DNA of 64,000 nucleotides from Archilochus colubris. Taxonomy: Eukaryota; Chordata; Aves; Apodiformes; Trochilidae. Position numbers and translations under genes: made by a program. The notes beneath the pieces are model-generated. The model made no database searches, was not told where the DNA came from, and was given only the letters and a program-made list of their open reading frames with translations. The stretch lies in the NCBI GenBank assembly GCA_023079485.1, contig CM041083.1, forward strand, positions 154,460,552 through 154,524,551, written 5' to 3'. This document shows positions 36,999 through 50,616 of the stretch, piece after piece (within the stretch, counting starts at the first letter, position 1; the number at the start of each line of letters is the position of its first letter).

Positions 36999-39900
36999 TA
37001 AACAGTATCCAAATTATTATTCCTTTCCTTTTTACCTTTCTCTGTTTAGAAAACTAAAGAGTAACATTATACACAAGAAATTATGGGAGCTTTATGATTA
37101 GCTTGCATAAACCCTGTGCCTTGAATAACATAAAGATTCCATTTTTCTAAAAACCTGTCAAGAATGTCAAAATACTTAATGTTTACTCTTTGGTATTCTG
37201 GTATATATCTTAGTTCATTTTGATTTTGGGATGTCAGTGAAAACTAATTAAAATTTGAACTGGTTAATATGAGGCAAAAATGTTCATGTCAGCAGTTAAC
37301 TTATTTTGAGGTATTATATAATAAGCTCAGAAATTAAGTACCTTAGAGCAGCTCAAATCTCCATCGTACTTTAAAAATACTTTATTCTCATTCAGGAGTT
37401 AATCAGCAAATTGGATGAACATATCTGCTTTCACTTCTAGAAAAATTTAACCTGTGTATATAATTTTCTCTTTGTAACAGTACATTTTTTTCAGGGCTCT
37501 GAGTGTACTAATAGATCTTAGTTGTCTCAATCAGCCTTGCAAGCAGCCTCAGCAGTCCATTCAAATTCAAGTTTGGTCACCCAGACCTTGCCGTAGCCAT
37601 TCTCTAGGTATGTTGGTATACAAATTTGCTGTTTTTCTGATTAGAGGTTAAAATCAAGATGCTTTGGGTTTCAAACTGCTTGGCAGGTAAACGAAAATAC
37701 AGTTCAATGTTTATCACATAATTCTATTACAATTTGGGTGGAACTTCAAATGAGAGATGTTAGCTGTTCACAAAGAACAGTTTGCACAAGATTCCATTAG
37801 CAATTTTTTTCCACTCCTGTAACTGTGATCTCTTATCTGTAACCATCACTTTTCTGTCCTTGGGCTTTTAATGAGAACAAACACCCATGGTTAAAAAATA
37901 AGTTGGCAGTAATTATCCTTGTTCCCTTTTACTGTTTGGAGATACAAACACTCTTCTTTATTTGAGACACTTTTCTGTAGGTTTTTAAATACTTAGTTCT
38001 AGTTAGGACATTTTGAGTATAATGTAATAATTCTTTGATCTTCTGTTCATAGTCTGGGGATCTAATTTGTTACTGATAATAAATAAAGTTCTGACACTAG
38101 CACAGCTATGCTGCTAAGAAATTTAAACAAGTGCTTTAGGTTCACAAGGGGTGAAACATACATATTATTGATAGCCACAGTTCACACAATTTTTTTCTAA
38201 AATCCTGTTCTTCTCGGAGCCTTGTCACTGAGGCTAGCAATTAGAATGTAAGTGTTGAATTAGGCACGGGTTAACTCTGTCTCAATTAAATTATTTCTGC
38301 TTGATATTAATGTAGTTGATTATAAACTGACTGCTTTTTACGTTCAACTAAGAGCAGATTCTAGATTTCCTAATAGCTAATGTGGTAGATGGCATACAAA
38401 GCTATGCCTACACTGTCTTGACTCCTGCTGTGCTTGATTTCTTAATGTTTTTGATCTTGCACAGAACTTAGGAACAGACAAAAGGAGATAGAAAATTTTC
38501 CTACTCTAATTTCTATCATATTACATCTACTTTAACATAACTTTTTGATATTAAGGGCATGAGGAAAGGCTGTCGCCTTGTCTCAGTTGTGGATACAGAG
38601 AGATTTGTCGCGTTCTGACCATTCTGTAATTAGTCAAGTGTTTCTAGAAGTATTCTGAAAATCCTGACTGCCTCAGGTCCCAGAGTCATTTCCAGATGAG
38701 GTATTTTGTAAGCTGCCGACGGATCCCACCTACTCTTGCAGACGGCAACATCAGAACTTTTCTATGAAACAATAGTTTTTCAATTGGTAAAAGCCTTAGA
38801 AGGTGAGTACAAGATATACCACCTCAGGAATCTGCAAAATAACTGTCCTTACACATGTCCTCAAGATGCCAACTGCTAAGTCCTGTGGTCCCATGAAGAC
38901 TATTGTAGGCATCACTCTGCACATCTTGTACTATATTTTCTCAGAAGCAGGGAATTATTGTTGCTCATTGTTAAGTGCTGGATCAGACTTGGAACTGTCA
39001 GTAGCAAAACTGTCATTCTAAGGGATGCACATTGAATAGTATTCCTTATATGCTTACTTTAGTTACAGTCTTTAAATTCAAAGTGACACCTTGGTTTTGA
39101 TATTTTTAAATTCTTCTCAGATTTCTTTTTCTGAGAATGTTGTTTTTTACTCACAAAGAAATTTGACAGATTCACCTAAGAAGAGCAAGAACAGAAGGTG
39201 AGGGGACAAGAGAGCTTCAAGTTTGCCAAATACACCTCTAAAGAATCATATTCTTTTAAAGCACTTATCTGCAGCTGTGTGTAGTTTACAAAATGAAGAT
39301 TATAGATTCAGAAGGATCGGTGTGGGTATTGGAAAGAATAATGACATTATTTATAAGCTGAAGAGCATATCCCATTTATTGTGTATTTAGTATGATGAAA
39401 TTAGCTTCCTAATGGCTTTATTTTCTTTCTCTTTTCATTGTTCATGCAGACAGATTTTGTGTGTAGACTTTCTGAGATTCTTACATGGAACATTTGGTTA
39501 CAGATTTATTTTAATTGTGTATGGTGTGTTGTGATGACTATTGCAATTCATTTTCTGAAGCTGCATCAGAAAAAGAGCTGATCTGAATCCCTAATCACAG
39601 TCACTATGAAGGGCTGGAAAAGTCTACGTTTTCAGGTCACCCAAGAAGCTAGTTGCATAATCAATCCTCTCTTCCTGACAGAGTAACTTGTGATTCATGG
39701 GGAACAATCATCTTATCTGTGAACTATTTTCCTTTGTTCCTTGTGATATGCTGCAAGAGTGTCTTTGTCTATATAAAATTTTACTGTTGATCACCTATGC
39801 TGTAGCATGAAAAACTTTCTAATACAGAAAAATTCATATTTTTTTAAGCTTTTGTTAATTATACTTGAAGTCCTGTTCTGATGCATCCCCTTTCTGTAGG

Positions 39901-42900
39901 TGTCAAACAGTAAAACGGATTCTTAAGGAATGACACCCTAATAACAAAAATCCATGTCCAGCCTGAACAGTCTGAAACAGAGAAACACTGGAAGAGCAGG
40001 GAGCTGTATTCTGGTGTACTCTGCTATATCTTGTAACTATATGAATATGTTAAAAGCACTCAGACAGAGCTGTTCCATCAGAAGCATAGTGACAATAATG
40101 AGTCCCCAAAGGAGCATCACATTGACTACAACATACACATAATTTAACTGTCTTTTTGAACATCAGTTATTGAGGTCAACACAGTGAAAACTTGAGGAAA
40201 ATGAAGATAATATACTACATCAAGATGCCAAACTAGGAATAGATATATTTTATCTTGAAATAAAACTACTTAAATCTTGGCAGCTTTTCCATAGGAAATA
40301 ACTAAATGATATGAGTGGTATAAAATTTACTTTTCATCGAAACAGATATCTCCCTCATCTGTAGTTGGATGAAGTCTACAGAACTATTGATGTCTGCACT
40401 ATAGACACTTCATCTGACCTATTTAGCTGGGATTATTTTATATTTATTGGAGAATAGAAAATATTTTTATATCATGATTCCCTCAGCTTACTTTGGATAA
40501 CCACCTGAAAGAAATTCTAGATTAGTAAAAAAATCTAGCATTCTTGAAATACCTCTGTCTATGGTCAATAGAAGCAAATAAGGATGACTAACTCATCTGT
40601 AGACTTTTATATTTGATGGATGAGTTTCACTTTCAGTTACATGAACACGGTGTTATGACTGGACCTTAAGTAAGTTAGGAGTTCTTAAGAAATACGATTT
40701 TTAAATCACAAAAGCAGAAGTAGAAGCAATACTACTGTCAGATAATTGCTTTTATTTTAAGGGCTTATTAATTATTTAATTATCTTATTAAGTATTTTGA
40801 GAAAATACATATAATGTAAAAGTAAACAATGGTGACCTACATTGTAACTTAAAGACAAATAAACTATCTGAAAGAAATTTTTCTATTATACCTGAAACTT
40901 CTTTATGGTGATACTGGGATTTTGCTGACTTATGTGCATTTCCCAATCCCATGTAAAATTCATACATTTTTATTGATAGTCCTCATGCCAGACTTACACT
41001 GTAGCAGAACAGATGACTCTAAATCATCATGGTTGTGCTTTAGAGCACTCAAAAATACACATCCTTTTCTACTATATTGGTTTTCTAGTAAATTCTGTTA
41101 ATTTCAAAGGAAAAATAAGTCATAAACTTTATCCATTTTTTTAAATTTCCATTTTAATTTCATATATGTAAAAAGAGAAAAAAAAGAGCAGGGTGTTAAT
41201 AGTTTCATGATGCTACCTGCCTAATTATTAATTTTTATATTTTATTTATGTAATATATTTTTGTCATCATCTCAAATATACTTATTATAACCAGAAGGCT
41301 TGCTTTTCCTCTACTGAAAGCAGTGAGATAAGTATCAGTACACTGACAGATAGACCAGACTAAACAGGCAGAGGATAAGATACTGCCACTGTTTGATGAA
41401 ACATGGGGAACACGGATACACTGATCATTTTGGCCATCTCTTTTTGATATCTAGCAGTTGCTATTGTGTGTTTGCTGATGAATGCTTTTTCAGGCTAATC
41501 ACTTGAAGCTACTGAAAGTAAAGACATCTGCTATTTTTATGCTTATGTGGTCTTAAACAAAACTCCCTCTGTTTTTCACTTGACAGAAGAGAATACAGCT
41601 CACCTTACTGTAGAAAGCCTGGGACCAGACTTTCAACATCAAGTGTTTTTGCCACACAATACCTTTTCCATGATCAAAGCATACAAGAGATGTGGTAGTC
41701 ACATTGAAGTTCATGTTCACTCTCCCTTGCAGACAATGGAAAGGAAAGGCAAGGAACACATTTAGCTCAAAGAGGCAATCTATTTCTTTTCTAGAGATCT
41801 GAATTTTACTGAATAACAAAATTTCTGATCAAAGATATAAGTAGCAGCATTTGTTTAAATTCCCCTGTGGGCAGCCAGCCCACTACCAAATGCTTCTTTG
41901 AGGTTTTCAAAATGTGACTTTTCAAACACTCCTTATTTCTTGTTTCTCACCAGAAGCCATTTATTAAATTGAATAAATATATCATGTTCAGAAGTGCAGT
42001 CTTTGAAATGCAATCACATTCATAAGCATGTGTCTGCCAATGACTAAGGAATATTTAAAAATCCTATATTTTCCCTTATTGACCCATATTGTGCATGGTA
42101 CATTGATTAATCAGGTGCATTAAAAACACCTATTAAATTAGTGAATTCCTTATTGTTTGGAGAACCGTGTTTTTGCAGCTAAGAAGAATGGCTTGAGAAA
42201 AGGAAGTATGTAAAAACTATTTCTGTTTATACTGTCTAAACATATATAATTTAATATCTTCATCAGAAGTACATTTTGGTTGTATTCATAGCTTCATTTT
42301 TTCATTGTCATGTAATATCATAATATCAAATTGGTTTTATCATCTTTTTGTTGGCTATTAGAAACTTGTTTGCTAAAACTCTAAATTTCCTATGCTCTGA
42401 GATATATCACTGGAATTTATTTATGAATGGATATATTATTTAATAGTATTCACCATTCTTGAAACAAAGAAACAAAAAACTGTAATCATTTGAAAAAAAG
42501 CCAGACACTAATATTCATTCTACATATCTGGACTTCTACAATAATATATAATTGCTTTACTGTTAGGTTTATGCCATACAACTTAATACTTTAATGAAAT
42601 TTTTATCAAAGACTACCTTTCTTCAGGATGTAGCTGAGCAACCCACAGTTTTCTTAACATAGAGACTTCTTGCTTGTTGCTTTTGTTGTCATCACTTTTC
42701 AATAAAACAGATTTATTTTATTTTATAATAGGAAAATAGAGATTAGATTTTTACTTCCAAAATTTCACAAGCAATAAAAACAAAAAAAAACCCCAAATGT
42801 GCAGACTCTAATGCTCATGTTCCAGAAGTGATTGTGATCTTCACATTAATTTCATTTTTAAACTCTCTGTATACCATCTATGTAGCTGTCCTTATTTGGA

Positions 42901-43653
42901 AAAACGGCAAGAATCAGTATATAGGTATCTATATAAAGTCTTCTAAAGCTTTCAGAAATATCCAGTTAACAAAACATGCTCAAAGCACTCATGGAACATC
43001 TGGTTTATGGAACAAAAAAAGCAGGTAGATTCACATTTTCACTTGTGTTAGTAGTTATCATGGTGGCTAAGAAAGTCAGAAATCTAGACTGAAGTATTCC
43101 TCAGCCTGAGAAGTTTAGCCTAGCAGTTCACCTTACAAAGTCCTTGCTCTGAATATCTGTCTAAGTCAAGCAGAAGTCCTTCCATTTTGTTTGCAGATGA
43201 CTTAGATAGATTGGCAGATATGTGGCAAATTATGAAACTCAAAAGCCAGATGCAGGAAATTCCTTATCATAATTTTCAAATTCAAATGAAATCACACTGC
43301 TGGTATTATATAGTCAATGAAAACACAGGTTTCCCTACTAAAAGGACTAAATTTAAAATATTGCATGGCTTTGACTAGGGATGTAAAGTGCTCTTGGTTG
43401 ATATTTGACACTGAAATCATAAGTAATAATTTCTAAATTGTAATTTCTTATCTAGCTTTTCTAACTCAAACAAATACATATTTGAACATATCTGAAACTG
43501 CCAATTTCTTGGATAATGTCCATCAGCTTCTATGTGAAGAAGGCAGATTCTCCATTTATTATCTTAAAATGAAGCTATGCATTATTGACCTAACATCATG
43601 AAACTGTAAATTAAACCAAGCATTTCACTCTTGTCTCCAAGTAAGTTTTCTCC
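36999..43653. other. Long unique AT-rich stretch, no gene recognised
   Basis: More than 6.6 kb without CR1, LTR or microsatellite that I can identify. Frames are all short (72-88 codons at best, as at 41547-41819 on either strand). The piece around 38560-38760 is unusually rich in CpG for this window, with TTGTCGCGTTCTG and CTGCCGACGGATCC, and is flagged separately. No exon can be supported. Confidence 0.6.
38560..38760. other. CpG-containing unique block, possible conserved element
   Basis: Several CpG dinucleotides within 200 bp (around 38573, 38608-38611 and 38716-38743) in a region otherwise almost free of them, with no simple repeat. It could be a conserved noncoding element or part of an old retroelement that I did not recognise. 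No coding frame is evident. Confidence 0.2.
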
Positions 43654-43755
43654 TTTTGTTGTTTTTTTGTTTGTTTGTTTTTTGGATTTTGGGTTTTTTG
43701 TTTGCTTTTGTTGTTTTTTGTTTTTCTGTTTGTTTGGTTGGTTGGTTGGTTTTTT
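43654..43755. repeat. G/T-rich low-complexity tract with (GGTT)n
   Basis: About 100 bp almost wholly T and G, containing TTTG repeats and ending in GGTTGGTTGGTTGG (43736-43749), then T6C5. The last part fits the pattern of a two-tetrad G-quadruplex. Confidence 0.9.
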
Positions 43756-46700
43756 CCCCCTTCATGAGTACAAACTCTTCTTAAACTTGGCTTGAAACCA
43801 CATTAGTCTCTCCAATGCTCATTTGTATGATGAATGGATTTCTGTCCATGTAGTTTTACTGAGATGGATTATATGGGTCTTACCTGCTGGAGAGGTGATG
43901 GCACCATAAAGATTGAGTCATTTTGCATTTCTAGTAGCAGAATAATACTTTCATAATAACAACCATGTAGATCCAGAAAAAAAAATCATATAATTTACTG
44001 GAACTGAGAGAGCAGCTGGGATCTTTGGCAAATGTAGTTATTCTTGCTTGCCATTGAGTGTTTATTCTAAAAGCATCTGTAACGCTGCGGGCAACATTTT
44101 TTTTCCTGAGTAAAGAACCCTGTGTGTTAAATGTTGAGTACCTCATATTTCCTTCAAAAACAGCATGAAAACTTTCCTAATTTTGAACCTTTTTCCTTTA
44201 TTGTCTTGTGAATTAAGCAGGAGATAAAATCTAACAAATACAAGACTACAAATATGCTGTCTGGTTTTGCTTTTAGAAATACAAATTAACTATTGTATGG
44301 AAGAGAGTTTGGGATTCCCATGATGATGTTCAACTATATAAATTTGTGAGTCTACAGAAAAAGTTTTTCTTTCCTTCTCAATAAAAATTCTATTAATCTT
44401 GTGTACTCTTTAATTTTTCTCTTAATTATGAATATTTAAATGAATTGCAAAGCACCCTAAAACTACAGAGTAAAATTTTTTCTTTGGTTGGGTATTATTA
44501 GGAAGTTTCCTATTTTTTCCTTCCTGGATATTTGTTAACAATTGAGACATAATTCTCTTATGATGAAGAGGAGAAAATAATCCTGAGAAGAGTATTAAGA
44601 GTATTAAGAAAAAAATGCAACATTTAGTCAACTAAAATGCTTGCCTACAGGAAGTTTTAGAGAACAGAATAAGGAATAATTAAGAGTCTAAGATAAATTA
44701 GAGGAAACTGATAACGTTTCTTTCATTCTTCTTTGATGGCTTGTTGGTGTTTCTGTGGAAAATTTCTGACAAGGCTTATGGATTAACTTGAATCTCTTTA
44801 ATTTCAAGTTCTTGAGAACTTGAAGCAAACATCTTTAACCAAAATTTCCAAGATAATTTTTGAATTATGCAGAAATTTTACTTCTGTTTCTGTTCTATGC
44901 TTTATTTTACTACATATCTACTTGAATAATAAATAAAACATTCTCGTGTGGCCTCATTAAATGCTAGCTGTATTACAGACTGCTAGATTTTCCAGTCTCA
45001 ACGTGTTTATGTTTTTCAGCACTTTAATGGCTATGGTACACATCTGGGGGAAGAATGCATCATATTCTCTGATCTTTTAGTAGAAACATTCTGTTACAGA
45101 AGAAACACAAGTTGCATGTTTGTTCACAGTTCCTGTCTCCCACACTGCTCCTCTTCTAGAGAAAGTCTTCAGTAAGACTTTTAATTCTAATTATTATAAC
45201 ACTGTCATCTGAGTTCTGTTTCTCTTTTGAAACAAAAGAAAATGTATTCAGTAATACTTAGCCGGTAATGTGGATTGGTCTTCCTCAAGATATGTCTCGA
45301 TTTTTTTTTATTATTTTTAAGTAATCAACACTTTTGCTAATTTGTAAGCTAATTCAGAAAAAAATACTTACGAACATATATGAAAGCTTTAAGGACAGTA
45401 GGTTTTAGTTCTCCTGGTTTCCATTCCCCTTCCTTTTTCCAGCCCAATAGTTCCATAAGTACTGATGAGCACTTATTGACAAGGGAAACAATCTATCTTC
45501 AAAAGCATAAATCCTGGTGAAATGAAGAACATCTGAAAATGAACTGGTCAATTGAATGTTAGTCCTGTGTTTAACACTAACTGGATATTTGACTCAAGGT
45601 AAATTGTAGTTTCATCAGGCTATAAGTATTTGTAAAACTGATGCTCTTACTAAATCTTTTGCCTGAGAAACTTACTTAGTTCTTGCTAAACAAACATGAT
45701 GATTCAACTTTATCCTTCCACTGTTCCAAAACACTTCAAGTAATTCAAAGTTCTGCCTCATTCCCTCATTTACTATCATTGATCTGACCTATTATTTAGA
45801 TGATCTGAGCAACAACCTGGTAGGAATCTACTGTTTTTCTATTGTTTTATTTTTCTTCTGGGCTGAATTCTTGATGCCATAGGGATCTCAGCTGTTCATC
45901 TGAAGTGAGTCAAATCAGTAAACTGCGACTTCAGTTGACATAGGATATAATATGTCTATAAAACAAGCTAGATTAAAATCGAAAGTGGTCCATCATTGTG
46001 ATTTATTGTAAGTATGAGAATACCACTCTTTCTGTTGTACTTTATTAGCCAACATTTGGAGTTCAGCAGATTGTATCAATTATGAGATGCACTTTCCTCT
46101 AATTTGATGCAGTCCTGTTTATTTATAAACAAACTTTGTTTTAATCTTGATCACTGCATAGACCAAATAAAAGGAGATTTGGAACTGTGACAACAGAAAC
46201 TAAAACTCTCTAGAGACAGCCATATCCCTAACAGTTGTCAGGTATTAGCCTTTGGTTTTCAGTCACTCACTTTTGTTGAAGGAATTTCTGTTTCTCTCTC
46301 AAATGTCACATCCATGAAATAACATCTTTGAAATATTTCTATGCATATAAAACACATTTTACACTTGTCTCAGTCTTGGGTAGTGCCCCTTTCATTTTGG
46401 CATGGCAGACCTTACAAAAAGAACATTTCACAACTTGGTTAATTTAAACATTAAAAGAATGCTTATCCCAACAAAGTTTTGAAATTTTTAAAACAGATTT
46501 TGTTTCATATCCAAGAGAGGTTGTATCTTTCAAAGTGAAAGACTTTGGGGGTGTCCAGGAGACAGATAAATGTCCCTTTCAGTTCTTTTTTAACATTTCT
46601 AGTGCAAATGTATAGTTGCAAAGAGGGGGCTGACATCCCGTCTGGTGTAATAACAGTGACACTTTTCTAGGCAATGCAGTTCTATCCCTCAGATATCCCT

Positions 46701-46913
46701 CTATCCTCAGATGGCATGTAAAATGTGAGTTTATTTGCAAAAAGTTATGATTTAAAGTTAAAAAAAAACAGCAAGCAAACAAACAAAAAACCCCATGAAA
46801 AATAAATATGTCTTCTGAGGCAATGAAGGAGCAATGGAACAATACAAAAAAGGAGGGTGAGAAAGGTATTTTGAGACACACTGAGTTACATATGTAGCAA
46901 GCATAATTACTGA
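43756..46913. other. AT-rich unique DNA, no gene recognised
   Basis: Unique sequence. A tandem 11-mer AGAGTATTAAG occurs twice at about 44588-44609. An AAAC-rich run with CAAACAAACAAAAAACCCC lies at 46759-46795. No domain is seen in any frame. Confidence 0.6.
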
Positions 46914-47752
46914 GAATTTCAGAACTGGACACATTACTCCTGGAGGGGTCTCACTGTGACAGAGCAGGGGGGGAGAATAACTTCCGTTCACCTGCTGGCT
47001 ACACTTCATAAAACCCATGATACTGTTGGCTTTCATGGCTGCAAGTATACACTGACTGATGATGCTGAGATTTTCATTAACCAACATCCCCCCCAAAATT
47101 ACATCAACCAAATTAATTACATTAACCAAATTAATTACATTATCTAAAATCCTCCTGAGAGATATTTTCAATATATTCTTCACCCAAACTGCAATTGTTC
47201 TTAGAATTGCACTGACTCAGGTGAAGAACCTTGCATGTGGCTTTGTTGGACTTCATGAGGTTTGCAAGGGCCCAACTCTCATGTCTGTCCAGATCCCTGT
47301 ATATGGCATCTTTTCCCTCCAGAATGTTGGCCTCACCACACAGCTTGGTCATCAGAAAACTTATTGAGGGTGCATTTGATTCCACCATCCATGTCACTGG
47401 CAGAGATGTCAAACAGGACCCGTCTTAATGCTGACCCCTGAGGAACATCATTATCATTACTGATCTCACTTCTTTCAGAGCTTCCATCCAGCCAAAACCA
47501 AGTGGACCAGCCATGAAGTCAGTGTCTTTCTAATTTAGAGACAACAATATCTATGTGTGGGAAAGTGTCAGATGCTTTGCATAAGCCTAGATATGTGATG
47601 TCAATTGCTTTTCCTTTTTTCACCAATGTTGTAACCCTGGGAACTTCACTGGGTTGTCACAACTCCTCAAGTAGGGCAGATAGTGGCATAACAGCTTCAT
47701 CTGCCAGTTCCCTCAGGACTTGTGGAGGCATCTCACTTCTGTGAGGCAACAG
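46914..47752 (-). mobile_element. CR1 LINE with internal deletion (minus)
   Basis: Truncated at its 3' side (starts near CAGAACTGGACACATTACTCC). On the minus strand, frames read: the SQQ...AAMKANSIMGF segment (46758-47183); LCGEANILEGKDAIYRDLDR and ATCKVLHL (47140-47412); then KKGKAIDI-like with CKASDTFPH. At about 47640 the frame jumps directly to VPR..., with PLSALLEELSQ and LRELADE further upstream. In intact CR1 these RT parts are separated by well over 100 residues, so the copy has lost the central reverse transcriptase region. An 18-bp unit is duplicated at 47106-47141. Confidence 0.9.
47106..47141. repeat. 18-bp tandem duplication within CR1
   Basis: Two exact copies of AACCAAATTAATTACATT with a partial copy just upstream. 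On the minus strand the in-frame result is a repeated INLVNV-like peptide. Confidence 0.92.
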
Positions 47753-50616
47753 AAATTTAAATGTAAATAATAACAGCTACTTCAGAACAACATTATATAT
47801 AGCTATATGTTGTAATTAACTAAAACCTTAAAATATATTACCTTCCCTTTATAATTGCTAACACTCAGAAAGTATTTCTTTACTGTTGATTCATCATTTT
47901 AATATGTAAAACTGCAAATCACTGAAGCAAAGATTTGGTTTAAATAAGCTTCAAAAACTAAGAAAGATAAGTAAAGTTGAGAACCCATTGATTTCTACTT
48001 ACTTTAAAGTACAGTTATGGACAATTAGTGAGTAGTGCTGGTTTTATCAAAGATTTTAATGACATTTGAAATAGAAATGGACAAAAAATTTATCAGCACA
48101 ACAAAAAGATTTTTTACATCATCTTCCAGAATGGTTACCTAACAATGGGCAACTAAAAATTATGATTGAAGTCAGCTTCATAGACTTCCTCAACAGTTAG
48201 TGGAGGGAGAAATATTCCAGCAAGGAACTGATTTCTGGTTTTGCTTTTTGTCTATACATATAAATGTGGAAGGCTGTAGATCTAGATTTTTTTTTAACAC
48301 TGGATTTGTGTGTATTTATGTATAATTTAAATATTTCAGACAAATCTTTTTATCAATACATTTATGATGTATACCTACCATCACGGTAACAAATGGAGAA
48401 TGAGGCCAGTGAACTTGTAATGTAAGTAAATAACACAAATATAGGATCCTGAAAAATATCTATTTTTGTCCCTATTTATTCATGCTTTACTGAAGATAAG
48501 ACTGATTTCAAAACTGTCCTACATATAAAATTGTTTTGATACGAAGAAGTGATTTATCTCTTTTTAAATTTTAAAATTAAGAGCAGTCCAGTCCTAATTT
48601 CAATATGAGATTTTTCATTTTGCACAACACTCCATCTAAGAATCTTGGAGGACAATGAGTCAATTTTCTTTCCTTTATTTCCAGTTTGCTAAGTGAAAGA
48701 ATTAACATGCTACTGCTACAAGAGCTGTACATTTCCTGCAGTTAGGAAGAGCTGAATGATTTTTGTGATAATGCCAGTTTTTTATAATGGTTTGAGAACT
48801 GTTATGGTGATTATGAAAGTAGAAAGTACTAACAGCAGTTCCTGAAGGATATGGAGCTCTTGGCTATAAAATTAAATACAAACAAGCTGCTGAAGTATTC
48901 TGCTGATCTTTTATTGGAAAAAATACTATAATCATTGGCTCATATATTTGCTTCAAATCAAAGGATAGGAAGCAATATTGTTTTATTTGCCTCAAGCATT
49001 TGAAATTGAAAAGATACAGAGAATGTTCAGAGAATGCTTCAGGTCTGATTTTTACACTCATACATGTATGTTATGTTGTATCTACCTGAAAAAAAAAAAA
49101 TAAAAAAAATTAAGAATTCTACTGAAGAATTCTAGGGAGAACAAAGAAGAAATTGTCTTCTCAGTAGAAATTAAGCAACAAAATAGATAATTGTCTTTTG
49201 CTTCTCTTTCTTCCATTAAATTTTAGATAACTTTTATAACCTTGCTTGTTGTTGCTGCTAGTAAACACGGGTATTATCTAAAGTTACCACACAGACATTC
49301 CTGAGAAATTAGCTGTTATTTACCACATGGCTTTGAATTACTTAACATGTAACATTACATAATTGTCACCCAATTTTTAAATTCTTCGGTAATGGCTACT
49401 ACATTTGTAATACTTATATTAAATTTCAACACGAGAGATAGATATTGGTGTAAAGAGGCAATATGTGACATCTATTTTACGTTGATGAGGTCAAATAGAG
49501 AAAGTTCAGCATTTGGTATTTTCTCTGAAGTTTATTACAAAACCAGATTTTGCTGCAAAAACATAGTCATCTATTTTGAAAACATGTTCTGGAAGTATCC
49601 GCTAAAGAATCATCAGTCAGAATTAAAGAGTTAAATCTAACCAGTAACGCTTGCAAAATTATCAAGATCATCAGTCTACTACCATTTATCCTGTGTAAAA
49701 CAAACAAGGTAAGCAGGGTTTTTGAGGCTTGTGTTTTAGCTAAATGAAGACATAAGCAGAGATAAATGTACTTGAGGATAAGTAACTGATCAGTAATAAA
49801 ATCAAGCCGTAAATTGCAGTGTCACTTTTAGAGCAATGAGGTTCTGAAGCAATTTTCAAATGGATTTCTTGATCTACAGGTAGATAGCTGAAACAGTAAA
49901 TGAAGCCACCACAGATTCTTTTTATGCATTTGTTAAAGAAATGTGACCGATTCAAATATGTCCATTCATCCCTGCTATTTCATAAAGCCTTCTCAGCGAA
50001 GGTAATATTTTCTTACTTCAATAGTCAATACTGATATTGTCAGTGTGAAACTGCTCAAAGGATATAAACTACTTCATACTTTTTCTGTGTCTCTGCTCCA
50101 AAATGGATTATTTTAATTTTTTTCAAAACAGAAAAATATTCACAACAAACAATTTTCTGACAGAGATTAGGAGTTAAATCTTTAGTAAGAAAGGAAAAGA
50201 CTAAAGAAAATGCATGACTGAAAACATTATCTAATCATATGTGTCAAAAAAATGCTTTTTATACGATTTATACAATTTTGAAAGAACTTTAGAATATTTT
50301 TTCCATGAATATAAATACTAAAATCCATATTTTTTTCTGTATATCATTTAAACTACAAGCATATGAAATTTATATTTCCTTGCTCTTTTCTATTAATTTT
50401 CTCTTCTCCTTATGCATAATTCACAGGAACACATAACTTTTATATTTGCCATCTGTGTTCCAAACACTGCTTTCATGGTCATCTTTAGTTCAGGAGGACT
50501 TAAGATGTTTTCTTCAGCACATTTAAGGCACATTATGTTGTCCCTTGTGTTCTTTAATTTGCAATTACTTCACATGGAATCATCATGTGTAATGGTTACT
50601 TGACAAGACATCGTAC
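47753..50616. other. AT-rich unique DNA, no gene recognised
   Basis: No element recognised except an A-rich run at 49091-49111. The part 49290-49410 contains TTACTTAACATGTAAC and TACATAATTG words and little simple sequence, and may be conserved noncoding DNA. Confidence 0.55.
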
